Below, piece after piece: positions 23,081-31,481 of a DNA stretch of 64,000 nt (position 1 is its first letter; each line of letters opens with the position of its first letter). The notes beneath the pieces were generated by a model. It saw nothing but the letters and a program-made list of their open reading frames with translations. It ran no database searches and was not told the DNA's origin. The DNA comes from Lichenibacterium dinghuense (lineage in GTDB: Bacteria > Pseudomonadota > Alphaproteobacteria > Rhizobiales > Beijerinckiaceae). The DNA lies in the NCBI RefSeq assembly GCF_021730615.1, contig NZ_JAJLMN010000001.1, positions 5,237,501-5,301,500 on the forward strand, in the 5' to 3' direction. A program made the translations under genes and the position numbers.

Positions 23081-25066
23081 TCAGTCCGCCGCGTGTTTCT
23101 GGCCCGACAAGGTCCCATAGCCCTCGACCATAGCCTCTGTCCCCTCCAACGTCGTGAGGTGGGCTTGGATCGCCTGGAGTTCGGCCCATCGCACCTCCGA
23201 AGGATCGCGGGCGAGCGCATCGCGGGCTTCCTGCAGATCTCTATGTAGGTCCCGGGCCTTGCGGTGCAAGGCCATGGCCTGGAGCAGGCTCAACTCGGCG
23301 TCCTCCGGGGCGGCCGCGGGACCGGTCGACCAGAGCGGCGCCCGCTCGGCCAGGGCCTGGACGCGCCGCCGGAGGTCGCCCGCGCCGCGCGCGTCGAGCG
23401 CCGCCTTGAACGATCCATGGTCCGGAACGTGCTCGGACAGCAGCTCGACCATGCGGTCGCGCAGGCCGGCCAGCTCCCGCGCCTCGAAGTCGAGCTCGCT
23501 CAGCCCCTCGGCGTGGTGGTCGAGAAGGGCGGGGTGGTTCATCACGATCGCCAGGATCTCGACCTCGCGCCGCTGGAACACGGGGGCGCCCGCGTCGGCG
23601 CCGCGCGACAGCCCGGCGCTGAGCTGCGCCGGGGCGGAACCGCGGTAGCCGCGCAGCGGAGGCGGGCTGCCGAAGCGCGGCCGGCCCGGAGGCGGGAAGG
23701 GCGAGGCCGGCCGGCCGGGGCGGCCGTTCTGCGGAGCGCCCGCCCCGCGCCGGTCGTGGCCCGGGCCGTCGCCGCGGCGGTTGCCCGTGAGCGCGTCGAG
23801 GCGGCCGTAGAGCTCCTGGCCGTAGTAGCGCCGTAGCGTCTCGTCGCCGATCTGCCGCGCGAGCTCGCCCAGGCGGTGCTTCAGCCCGGCGCGCCGCTCC
23901 GGCGTGTCGAGCGTGGTGGCCTCGACCTCGCGGCTCCACAGCACGTCGACCAGGGGCTTCGCCTGCGCCAGCACGGCCGCGATCGCGCCGCCGCCGCCGC
24001 TCTTGGCGAGGTCGTCGGGGTCCTGGCCGTCCGGCAGAAAGGCGAAGCGGAGGGTCTTCTCGGGCGTCAGCGCGGGCAGTGCCGTGTCGAGCGCCTTGGC
24101 GGCCGCGCGGCGGCCGGCGCCGTCGCCGTCGAAGCACAGGATCGGCTCCGGGCTCATGCGCCACAGCAATTCGCACTGCTCGATCGTCAGCGCCGTCCCG
24201 AGCCCCGCCACGACGTTGGGGAAGCCGGCGGCATGCATCGCGATGACGTCGATGTAGCCCTCGACCGAGATCACGGTGCCGTGGCCGTGGCCCTGGCCGC
24301 GCTCCTGGGCGGCCTTGCGGGCGCGGTGGTGGTTGTAGAGCAGGTGCCCCTTGTGGAAGAGCGGGGTCTCGGGGGAGTTCAGGTATTTCGCCGGGACGTC
24401 CTTCTCCAGCGCGCGGCCGCCGAAGGCGATGACGCGGCCGGAACGGTCCTGGATCGGGAAGATCACCCGGTCGCGGAACTTGTCGTAGGGCACGGCGATG
24501 CCCTCGCCGTGGTTGAGCAGCCCCGCCTCGCACATCACTTCGGCGGAGGCGCCCTTCGAGGCCAAGTGGTCGCGCAGGGCGTAGCGCTCGCCCGGCGCGT
24601 AGCCGAGGCGGAACTCCACCTGCACGGCGGGCGCGATGGCGCGCGAGGCGATGTAGTCGCGGCCGCGCTGCCCGCGCGAGCCCTTCAGCGTGCCCTCGAA
24701 GAACTGGGCGGCCCACTCCATGACCTCGACCAGGCCGGCGCGCTGCTTCTCGCGCTCGACGGACGCAGCCGTCGCCTTCGGCATGTCGAGGCCGGCCTCG
24801 CCGGCCAGCGCCTCCACCGCCTCGGGGAAGGACAGGCCGTCGGTGGCCATGACGAAGTCGAAGATGTTGCCGTTCCGCCCGGACGAGAAATCGAACCACG
24901 CCATCTTGGCGTCGTTCACGAAGAAGGACGGCGTCTTCTCGCTGTTGAAGGGCGACAGGCCGCGCCATTCGCGCCCCTCCTTCTTCAGCCGCACGCGCCG
25001 TCCGACGACGTCGGACACGTTTACCCGGTTCTTGATCTCGTCCAGGAATTCCGGGGTGAAGCGCAT
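23081..25066 (-). CDS. dnaG: DNA primase
   Basis: Synthesises RNA primers at the replication fork. 661 residues. The N-terminal zinc-binding domain is recognisable (GREWRGLSPFNSEKTPSF) but its Cys/His ligands are gone: Ser38, Asn41, Asp59 and Ser61/62 stand at the positions of the CHC2 ligands. The catalytic TOPRIM domain is normal, with ISVEGYIDVIAMHAAG and CFDGDGAGRRAA. A Pro/Gly/Arg-rich linker (about residues 435-490) leads to the C-terminal helicase-binding domain. rpoD follows 154 bases downstream. Start ATG at 25066 (MRFTPEFLDEIK) matches the family exactly. Confidence 0.96.
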   Translation of the reverse strand: MRFTPEFLDEIKNRVNVSDVVGRRVRLKKEGREWRGLSPFNSEKTPSFFVNDAKMAWFDFSSGRNGNIFDFVMATDGLSFPEAVEALAGEAGLDMPKATAASVEREKQRAGLVEVMEWAAQFFEGTLKGSRGQRGRDYIASRAIAPAVQVEFRLGYAPGERYALRDHLASKGASAEVMCEAGLLNHGEGIAVPYDKFRDRVIFPIQDRSGRVIAFGGRALEKDVPAKYLNSPETPLFHKGHLLYNHHRARKAAQERGQGHGHGTVISVEGYIDVIAMHAAGFPNVVAGLGTALTIEQCELLWRMSPEPILCFDGDGAGRRAAAKALDTALPALTPEKTLRFAFLPDGQDPDDLAKSGGGGAIAAVLAQAKPLVDVLWSREVEATTLDTPERRAGLKHRLGELARQIGDETLRRYYGQELYGRLDALTGNRRGDGPGHDRRGAGAPQNGRPGRPASPFPPPGRPRFGSPPPLRGYRGSAPAQLSAGLSRGADAGAPVFQRREVEILAIVMNHPALLDHHAEGLSELDFEARELAGLRDRMVELLSEHVPDHGSFKAALDARGAGDLRRRVQALAERAPLWSTGPAAAPEDAELSLLQAMALHRKARDLHRDLQEARDALARDPSEVRWAELQAIQAHLTTLEGTEAMVEGYGTLSGQKHAAD

Positions 25067-25124
25067 GGGGTCGATATAGGCCCGATGGGGTGGGCGGCAA
25101 AGGCCGGAGCGGGGCCGGTTCGGC

Positions 25125-25778
25125 TCAGTCCGCGGCGGCGGGGTCGAAGGTCGACACGAAGCCGGGGCCGCCGCGGTCCTGCCGCGGGCTCTCCGCGCGG
25201 CCGAAGGCTTGGCGATCCGAGAAGCCGCCCTGCGGCGCCTCGCCCTCGCCCGCGCGCGGTGTCGCGCGCGCCAGGGCCGCCATCTCGGCCGGGCTGCGCT
25301 TCTCGTAGAAGGAGTTGCCACCCGCTTCGAGCACGTAATGCATGTTGTTGTAGGGGAACGTGTAGCCTGTCGTGTGGAAGAACATGGCCTCGGGTCCGAG
25401 CGCTGGATGCCGCTCGCCGGCGAGCACGCGGTCGGCGACCTCCTGCGCGCGGGCGGCGAGGCGCGGCACCATGGGCTTCTCCAGCGCGCCGGGCGCGAAC
25501 TGGTTGCGCTGGCCCACGACCTCGCACACGCTCTTCGGATAGCGCGGGTTGTCGAGTCGGTTCATCACGGTCGTGCCCACCGCCAGCATGCCCTCGGGGC
25601 TGGAGCGGTTCGACTCGAAATACATCACGCGCGCCATGCATTCGCGGTCGGTGAGCTGCGTCGCGGCGCAGCCGGCCAGCAGGGGAGCCGACGCCGCGAG
25701 GAGCAGGGTGGCCCGGACGCCGCGGCCGGGCCGGCTTCCGCCTCGCAGAGCGATCGGACGGAAGCGGGATGTCGGCAT
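25125..25778 (-). CDS. Cell-wall hydrolase of the SleB family, predicted lipoprotein
   Basis: 217 residues. A signal peptide ends in the lipobox PLLAGC with Cys37, so the protein is probably anchored to the inner or outer membrane. The hydrolase_2 (SleB) domain spans about residues 45-160: CMARVMYFESNRSSPEGMLAVGTTVMNR, where the Glu in YFES is the expected catalytic residue, and later HTTGYTFPYNNMHYVLEAGGNSFY. SleB-type enzymes are N-acetylmuramyl amidase or lytic transglycosylase activities on peptidoglycan. The C-terminal 50 residues are low-complexity. It is upstream of dnaG on the same strand, 58 bases away. Confidence 0.87.
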   Translation of the reverse strand: MPTSRFRPIALRGGSRPGRGVRATLLLAASAPLLAGCAATQLTDRECMARVMYFESNRSSPEGMLAVGTTVMNRLDNPRYPKSVCEVVGQRNQFAPGALEKPMVPRLAARAQEVADRVLAGERHPALGPEAMFFHTTGYTFPYNNMHYVLEAGGNSFYEKRSPAEMAALARATPRAGEGEAPQGGFSDRQAFGRAESPRQDRGGPGFVSTFDPAAAD

Positions 25779-25887
25779 GGATCGGGCCTCGGTGGACTCG
25801 ACCGACCATAGGAATCGCAGGCCTTAACGCGGGGTCACGGCACCCCGGGCGGGGGCGTCCTGTCCCGGAACGCCGCCGCGGCCCGCG

Positions 25888-27666
25888 TCATCGCGGGAAG
25901 ATGTCGTTGCTGTCCGCCCAGGTGTCGACGACGCTGTCCTTGGTGATCAGGCCGAGCACGCCCCCGTCACGGCCCGTTACAACGCCCACCATCGACCGCG
26001 ACCCGCGCAGCCGCTCGATGACCAGCGCCGCCGTCGCCTCGGGCGGCACGACGAAGAAGTCCCGCGACTCGAGGGCGTCGATGTCGAGGGTTCCTTCGGC
26101 CGCGGCCGCGCCGCCGGACGGCAGGCGCTTCACGGCCGACACCGTCCCGTCGCGCATCACCACGAGATCGGCCTCCCGGACATCCTCGCCGCCCTCGATG
26201 CGCTTCGCACCGTCCCAGCCCGCGACGTCGACCACCAGCGCCCGGCGGTCGATCAGGTCCGCGGCCGCGCGGGTGAGGAAGAAGTTGGCCTGCATGGCGG
26301 AGGGAACCGGGTGGCGGCGCAGGCGCAGCTTCGAGGTGTAGATCGTGTCCGGGGAGAGCAGGCGCCGCACCGCGATCGACAGCGTCACGGCGATGATCAT
26401 CGGCAGCACGATGGCGTAGTCGCGCGTCATCTCGAAGATCATGGTCACGGCCGTCATGGCGGCCCCGGTGGCGCCCCCCACCATGGCGCCCATGCCGACG
26501 ATGGCGAAGGCCGGCAGGTCGGCGGCGGTGTGGGAAGCCCCCACGGCCGACGACACGGCGGCCCCGAGCGTCGCGCCCATGAACAGCGAGGGCGAGAAAA
26601 CCCCGCCCGACGAGCCGGAGCCGAGGCTCAGCAGCGTGGCGAGCAGCTTCGCGCCGCACAGCAGAAGCAGGAAGGCCGTGCCGTTCAGCCCGTCGTCGAG
26701 GACCTGCTGGACCGTGGAATAGCCCACGCCCTCGACGTAGTAGTGGCCGCGCCACAGCAGGAAGCCGTACATCATGAGGCCGACGGCGAGCATGCCGAGC
26801 GCGTGGCGGCCGTAGGGCGAGCGGATGCGGTCGAAGACGGTCTCCATCCTCTCCAGCCCCAGGATGAAGGCCGCCGAGGCGACACCCGTGAGGCAGCCGA
26901 TCACCCCGTAGAGGCCGAGGGTCAGGATGGCGCTCTCCGGGTGGGCCAGCGCCACGATGTGCTGGGGAACCGAGAAGGCGGGCTGATCGCCGAAGAAGAT
27001 CTGCGCCACGTAGGTGGCGGTGCCGGTCGCCAGCGCCACCGGCAGAAAGGTCGAGACGCTCACCTCGGGGAGCATGAGCTCGATGGCGAACAGCACGCCG
27101 CCGATCGGCGTGTTGAAGGTCGCGGCAATGCCGGCGCCCGCGCCGGCCGCCACCAGAGTGACGCGCTGGCCCGGCTGCATCCCGAGGATCTGGCCCAGCA
27201 TGGAGCCGAAGGCCGAGCCGATTTGGATGATGGGCCCTTCGCGGCCCACGGCCGCGCCGCTGCCGATCGCCAGTGCGGAGGCCAGCGACTTCACCACGGC
27301 CACCACGGGCCGAATGATGCCCCGATTGTAGTAGGTGGCGTCGATCACCTCGGGCACGCCGTGGCCCCGCGCTTCCGGCGCGAAGGTGGTGACCAGGAAG
27401 GTCACGCCGAGCGAGCCCAGCACCGGCACGAGGATCACCGCCGCGCCCCAGGGGCTCGCCGGCGTGAAGATGCGCGCGTCGTAGTGCGCGTCGAGCTGCC
27501 CGAGGAACAGGAGGTTGTGCACGAGGCCGATGAGGTCGCGGAACAGCACGGCACCGAGGCCGCCGATGATGCCGACGAGGATCCCCAGCCCGCACAGCAT
27601 GCCGAGGGAAAGGTGCCTCTCCGACGGCCGGGCGGGGGCCTTCGCGGCGGCCGGGGTGACGGGCAA
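25888..27666 (-). CDS. ClC-family chloride channel/antiporter with C-terminal CBS region
   Basis: Membrane anion transporter of 592 residues. ClC hallmarks are GHGVPEV (residues 101-107), GREGPIIQ with the gating Glu143, and SGSSGGVFSPSLFMGA. The many hydrophobic helices run from residue 20 to about 445. A cytosolic C-terminal part (about 445-592) contains two CBS-like units, the second ending SMVGVVTGRDGGVLGLITKDSV. Gating Glu is retained, so H+/Cl- exchange is possible. It is the only gene on its transcript as far as can be seen and has nothing in common with neighbours; acid or osmotic homeostasis is a general inference. Confidence 0.92.
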   Translation of the reverse strand: MPVTPAAAKAPARPSERHLSLGMLCGLGILVGIIGGLGAVLFRDLIGLVHNLLFLGQLDAHYDARIFTPASPWGAAVILVPVLGSLGVTFLVTTFAPEARGHGVPEVIDATYYNRGIIRPVVAVVKSLASALAIGSGAAVGREGPIIQIGSAFGSMLGQILGMQPGQRVTLVAAGAGAGIAATFNTPIGGVLFAIELMLPEVSVSTFLPVALATGTATYVAQIFFGDQPAFSVPQHIVALAHPESAILTLGLYGVIGCLTGVASAAFILGLERMETVFDRIRSPYGRHALGMLAVGLMMYGFLLWRGHYYVEGVGYSTVQQVLDDGLNGTAFLLLLCGAKLLATLLSLGSGSSGGVFSPSLFMGATLGAAVSSAVGASHTAADLPAFAIVGMGAMVGGATGAAMTAVTMIFEMTRDYAIVLPMIIAVTLSIAVRRLLSPDTIYTSKLRLRRHPVPSAMQANFFLTRAAADLIDRRALVVDVAGWDGAKRIEGGEDVREADLVVMRDGTVSAVKRLPSGGAAAAEGTLDIDALESRDFFVVPPEATAALVIERLRGSRSMVGVVTGRDGGVLGLITKDSVVDTWADSNDIFPR

Positions 27667-27788
27667 CGTCGCGCTCAGGATATCCTCCGGGGTTCGAGCC
27701 GAGCTGTCCCGGCTCTAACCCGAAGGACGACACATTCCAACGCCCGAGGGGAGACCTGACCGGGCGGCCTCCAGCTTCGGGCGGGCGC

Positions 27789-29069
27789 TCAGAGCCCCTC
27801 CGGCCGCCCCACCACCGTGGTCAGCAGCGGGCCCGCGCCCAGCATGCGGGCGCCGACGCGCTTGGCGTCGTCCAGCGTCACGGCCTCGATCATGCCGTTG
27901 CGCTCGTCGAGGTAGGACACGTCGAAGCCCTCGGTTTGCAGATTCACGAGCTGGCTCGCGATCTTGAGCGAGGTGTCGAACCGCAGCGCGTAGGAGCCGG
28001 TGAGGAACTTCTTGGCCTTGTCGAGCTCGTCCGCGGTGGGGCCGTCGGTGGCGAGGTCGTGGATCTGCTCGGCGATCACGTCGAGCGATTCCTTCGCGCG
28101 CTCGTTCTTGGTCGAGGTGCCGCCGCCGAAGATCGCGGTCCTGTCGAAGGTCGACAGGTGCGAATAGACCGAATAGGCGAGGCCGCGCTTCTCGCGCACC
28201 TCGCGAAACAGACGCGCCGAAAACACGCCGCCGCCGAGGATGTGGTTCACAACCACGGCCGCCATGTGGTCCGGGTCACGCCGCGGGATGCCGGGCAGGC
28301 CGAAGCGGATCGTCGACTGCGGGATGTCGAGGTCGATCACGCGCGGCGCGCCGCCGGCCGCCACCTCGATCGCCGCGACCGGGGCGAGCGAGCCCTCCGC
28401 CGCGAGGTCGCCGAAGGCGCGGTCGAGCAGGCGCCCGAGCTTGACGGCGTCGATCGCGCCGACGGCGGCGATGCGCAGGTCGCGCCGCGCCAACGTGCGG
28501 CCGTACATGTCGACGAGGTCGCCGCGCGACACGGTCGCCAGCGTCTCAGCCGTGCCCCGGACCGCGTGGCCGTAGGGGTGGCCCGGGAAGGCGGCCTCGC
28601 GCCAGCCCCGGCCGGCGAGCGAATCGGGGTCCTTGGCCTCGCGGCGGAAACTCGCGGCGATCTGGGCGCGCACGCGCTCGACCGCATCCTCGTCGAAGCG
28701 CGGCTCGGCGACGGCGAGGCGCAGCAGGTCGACGGCCTCCTCTACGGAGCGGCTCAACGTCTTCAGCCGACCCGACACGGCATCCCGGTCGGCGCCGAAC
28801 GAGATCTCGATCGCGCGGTCGTCGAGCGCGCGGTGGAAGCCCTCGGAGTCGAGGTCGCCCGCGCCCTCGTCGAGCAGGCTGGCCATCATGGCGGCCGTGC
28901 CGGCCTTGCCGTCCGGGTCCTGCGCGGCGCCGCCCTTGAAGGAGAAGTCGATCGCGACCAGCGGCACGGCGTAGTCCTCGACCAGCCAGGCTTCGATGCC
29001 GCCCGGCGAGCGCACCTTCTGGACGGTGGCGGCGCGGGACACGGGCTTGATGGCGGCGAAGGCGGTCAT
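27789..29069 (-). CDS. M16-family peptidase homologue lacking the zinc motif
   Basis: 426 residues of the pitrilysin/insulinase fold. The zinc-binding HxxEH expected near residue 60 is replaced (AMMASLLDEGAGD), so this subunit is probably non-catalytic. The substrate-gripping C-terminal R/Y pair region remains: SARLFREVREKRGLAYSVYSHLS. It follows an active M16 gene by 91 bases on the same strand; such pairs form heterodimers in which the inactive partner completes the substrate chamber. Start ATG at 29069 (MTAFAAIKP) is chosen; upstream in-frame sequence is low-complexity. Export is not clearly signalled by the N-terminus chosen here. Confidence 0.9.
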   Translation of the reverse strand: MTAFAAIKPVSRAATVQKVRSPGGIEAWLVEDYAVPLVAIDFSFKGGAAQDPDGKAGTAAMMASLLDEGAGDLDSEGFHRALDDRAIEISFGADRDAVSGRLKTLSRSVEEAVDLLRLAVAEPRFDEDAVERVRAQIAASFRREAKDPDSLAGRGWREAAFPGHPYGHAVRGTAETLATVSRGDLVDMYGRTLARRDLRIAAVGAIDAVKLGRLLDRAFGDLAAEGSLAPVAAIEVAAGGAPRVIDLDIPQSTIRFGLPGIPRRDPDHMAAVVVNHILGGGVFSARLFREVREKRGLAYSVYSHLSTFDRTAIFGGGTSTKNERAKESLDVIAEQIHDLATDGPTADELDKAKKFLTGSYALRFDTSLKIASQLVNLQTEGFDVSYLDERNGMIEAVTLDDAKRVGARMLGAGPLLTTVVGRPEGL

Positions 29070-29112
29070 TGGAGATCCGGGCGAGGGCGCGGGCGGGGCG
29101 CCGGAAACGGGA

Positions 29113-29139
29113 GCGGGCACGGGGGAGGCCCGTGCCCGC
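29113..29139 (-). terminator. Strong stem-loop between the two M16 peptidase genes
   Basis: Perfect 11-base arms GCGGGCACGGG / CCCGTGCCCGC around GGAGG. On the minus strand it lies 22 bases after the stop of the active peptidase and 44 bases before the start of the inactive one. No T-run follows, so a role as a 3'-stabilising or partial attenuator is as likely as termination. Confidence 0.5.
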
Positions 29140-29160
29140 GCGGCGAGTGCTGGTGGCGCG

Positions 29161-30516
29161 TCAGGCCAGGGCGCCCTCGGGCTCCGGCGCCGGGACGAGG
29201 AAGCCCGTGACGGCGCGCTTCTTCTCGAGCCAGGTCGCGGCGACGTCGCGCACCTCCTCGGCCGTCACGGCGTCGATGCCGTCCGGCCAACGCGCCACGT
29301 CCTCGGCCGTGAGGCCGGTCGTCAGGGCCGCGCCGTACCAGCGCGCCAGCGTGGCCTGATTGTCCTGCGCGTAGACAGCGTCCGCCACGAGGCGCGTCTT
29401 GGCGCGGGCGAGGTCGCCCGGCTCGGCCAGCGTCGTCGAGACCGCCTTCACGACGTCGTCGACCCCGGCATCGAGCGCTTCGAGCGACACGCCCTCGGCC
29501 GGCATGGCCCAGACGTAGAAGCGCGTGTCGTCGAGCGAGGTGCCCATGTAGTAGGCCCCGGCCGCGACCGCGATCTTCCGGTCGAGCACCAGCGCCTTGT
29601 AGAGCATCGAGGTCTGGCCACCGCCGAGGTGATGAGCCATCACTTCGAGCGCCATCGCGTCCTGCCCGCCGGTGCGGTAGGAGGGGACGAGGTAGATGCG
29701 CTGGGCGCTCGGCTGCTCGACCTTCGGGTCGGCCAGCGTCACGAGGCGGTGGGCGTGGGGCGGCGGCTCCTGCGGGCGCATCCGCACCGGCGCCTCGCCG
29801 CGGGCGGGGATCACCCCGTAGGTGGCCTCCGCGAGGCGCTTCACCTCGTCGAACTCGACGTCGCCCGCGACGATCAGGATCGCGTTCTCGGGCGTGTAGA
29901 AGCGGTTGTAGTAGTTGAAGGCGTCGCGGCGATCGAGCGTCTCGATCTCGTGCTTCCAGCCGATGATCGGCTTGCCGTAGGGGTGGCTCGGATAGAGGGA
30001 GGCCTGCACGGCCTCGCTGAGCTGCTGCGAGGGATCGGTGTCGGTGCGCATGCGGCGCTCCTCCAGCACCACGTCGCGTTCCGGGTCGACGACCTCGTCG
30101 GACAGCACGAGGCCCGTCATGCGGTCGGCCTCGAAGGCCATCAGCGTGCCGAGGTGCTCCTTGGCGATGCGCTGGAAGTAGGCCGTGTAGTCGTTGGACG
30201 TGAAGGCGTTCTCCTGGCCGCCGAGTTCCGCGACGGTTTCCGAGAACTTGCCCTGCGGGTGGGTCGCCGTGCCCTTGAACATCAGATGTTCGAGGAAGTG
30301 CGCGATGCCGGACTTGCCGACCGGATCGTCGGCCGAGCCGTTGCGGTACCACACCATGTGCGTGACCACGGGGGCGCGGTGGTCGGGGATGACCACGAGG
30401 TCGAGGCCGTTGTCGAGCCGCCCGGTGGCAATGTTCGGACCGGCGGCGGCGGTGCCGTCGGCCGGTGCGCCGTTGAGACCCGGGGAAGCCGATGAAAGCG
30501 GAGCGACAGGAGACAT
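29161..30516 (-). CDS. M16-family zinc metallopeptidase, catalytic subunit
   Basis: 451 residues. The zinc site HFLEHLMF (inverted HxxEH) is followed, some 75 residues later, by the glutamate in the block DVVLEERRMR. Typical segments are NGLDLVVIPDHRAPVVTHMVWYRNGSADD, GGQENAFTSNDYTAYFQ and the C-terminal dimer domain. Partner of the downstream zinc-less homologue. Start ATG at 30516 (MSPVAPLSS) has GGAG-like sequence upstream (AGGAG absent, CTCCTG/CGGAG orientation visible); the longer frame to 30702 would run through a palindromic promoter region and is rejected. Substrates are probably small peptides or misfolded envelope proteins. Confidence 0.9.
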   Translation of the reverse strand: MSPVAPLSSASPGLNGAPADGTAAAGPNIATGRLDNGLDLVVIPDHRAPVVTHMVWYRNGSADDPVGKSGIAHFLEHLMFKGTATHPQGKFSETVAELGGQENAFTSNDYTAYFQRIAKEHLGTLMAFEADRMTGLVLSDEVVDPERDVVLEERRMRTDTDPSQQLSEAVQASLYPSHPYGKPIIGWKHEIETLDRRDAFNYYNRFYTPENAILIVAGDVEFDEVKRLAEATYGVIPARGEAPVRMRPQEPPPHAHRLVTLADPKVEQPSAQRIYLVPSYRTGGQDAMALEVMAHHLGGGQTSMLYKALVLDRKIAVAAGAYYMGTSLDDTRFYVWAMPAEGVSLEALDAGVDDVVKAVSTTLAEPGDLARAKTRLVADAVYAQDNQATLARWYGAALTTGLTAEDVARWPDGIDAVTAEEVRDVAATWLEKKRAVTGFLVPAPEPEGALA

Positions 30517-30617
30517 GGGTCGAGGTCTGCGCGCTGGAGGATGGGGCGGGGACGCGCCGAGCCGTTCCTCACCGCGGACCCGAGGCCCGCGTTCGTGGCG
30601 GGTTCTCCCGCTCAATG

Positions 30618-30632
30618 TGACAATTCTTGTCA
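30618..30632. promoter_or_regulatory. Perfect palindrome TGACAAttcTTGTCA in a divergent promoter region
   Basis: A 15-base perfect dyad (6-base arms) lies 91 bases before the copper-binding protein gene and 102 bases before the M16 peptidase gene. It looks like a regulator binding site. It does not match the CueR, CsoR or FNR consensus as I know them, so the regulator is unknown. Confidence 0.4.
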
Positions 30633-30722
30633 GAATGTCCAGACCCGGGCCGCGCCGCGGGGTCCAAACCTCCGTCTGATCGCCCCCGTTGTGATGCGCC
30701 ACACCGAACGACAGGAGATGTC

Positions 30723-31052
30723 ATGGATATGTTTTCCGCCAAGGCGAAGAGCTGCATCGACGCGTGCCTGGACTGCTATGCCACCTGCCTCGGCATGGCC
30801 TCGAACCACTGCCTCGTGGTCGGCGGCCCGCATGTCGAGCAGGAACACTTCCGGCTCATGCTGGCCTGCGCCGAGGTGTGCCGCACCCACGCTCACCTGA
30901 TGATCCTGGGCTCGCCCCACGCCAGGCACCTCGCCCCCGAATGTGCGGAGATCGCCACCCGGTGCGCCGAGAGCTGCGCTTCGGTCGGGGACATGGAGGC
31001 CTGCGTCGCGGCCTGCCGCGCCTGCGCCGCGTCCTGTTCCGACATGGGCTGA
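30723..31052 (+). CDS. Four-helix-bundle copper-binding protein (DUF326/Csp-like)
   Basis: 109 residues with about a dozen Cys spaced along amphipathic helices (Cys 11, 15, 18, 22, 30, 49, 53 and a second set near the C-terminus), the pattern of cytosolic Csp-type copper-storage proteins that hold many Cu(I) ions inside a four-helix bundle. Histidines accompany the cysteines in the middle segment (RTHAHLMILGSPHARHL). No signal peptide, so a cytosolic Csp3-like form. Start ATG at 30723 is fixed by AGGAG 10 bases upstream. A perfect palindrome in the promoter region suggests regulation, perhaps by metal. Confidence 0.88.
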   Translation: MDMFSAKAKSCIDACLDCYATCLGMASNHCLVVGGPHVEQEHFRLMLACAEVCRTHAHLMILGSPHARHLAPECAEIATRCAESCASVGDMEACVAACRACAASCSDMG

Positions 31053-31163
31053 GGGGTGCGCCTGGACGCGGGCAGACGCTTTCTGCCACAATTTTCGGCG
31101 GCGGGCGTGAACGCTTGCGCGCAGCGGCGCGTTGACATGCCACAAGCTTTCGGAGTCGATCCC

Positions 31164-31355
31164 ATGCGCAGCCTCATCCTCTCGGTCGCCGCCCTCGCCC
31201 TCGTCGGTTCGGTCACCACGGCCTCGGCCGGTTGCCTCACCGGCGCCGCCGTGGGCGGCGTGGCGGGCCACGTGGCCGGCCACCACGGCCTGCTCGGCGC
31301 CGCCGCGGGCTGCGCCGTCGGCCACCACATGGCCAAGAAGAAGGCCGCGCACTGA
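31164..31355 (+). CDS. Small secreted glycine-zipper-like protein
   Basis: 63 residues. A signal peptide (MRSLILSVAALALVGSVTTASA) with an ASA|G cleavage site is followed by a Gly/Ala/His-rich mature part of about 41 residues: GCLTGAAVGGVAGHVAGHHGLLGAAAGCAVGHHM, with two Cys and repeated GHH. Short proteins of this type are common and uncharacterised in Hyphomicrobiales. The ATG at 31164 is chosen by the signal peptide; the frame is open upstream. The two Cys and paired His could bind metal, which is only a guess; the gene follows a copper-binding protein by 111 bases. Confidence 0.72.
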   Translation: MRSLILSVAALALVGSVTTASAGCLTGAAVGGVAGHVAGHHGLLGAAAGCAVGHHMAKKKAAH

Positions 31356-31481
31356 TCCCGACCGCCTGATCGGGCGCGACCGCCGAACGGAAGCCGTCCT
31401 GCGCGGGAGCGCGGGGCGGCTTTCGCGTTTCGGGCCGGCGTGCGCCGATGACAGGCACGGGGCAGCGTGCTAGCCGCGGGG

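Noticed and set aside
26311-27759. A plus-strand frame rich in His, Gln and Arg opposite the ClC gene
   Set aside because: Complementary-phase shadow of the ClC gene; residues follow the mirror of its codons, not a metal-binding protein.
31132-31160. TTGACA at 31132 as the -35 of the small secreted protein gene
   Set aside because: Only 32 bases before the start codon and without a credible -10, so it would leave a leaderless transcript; not listed.
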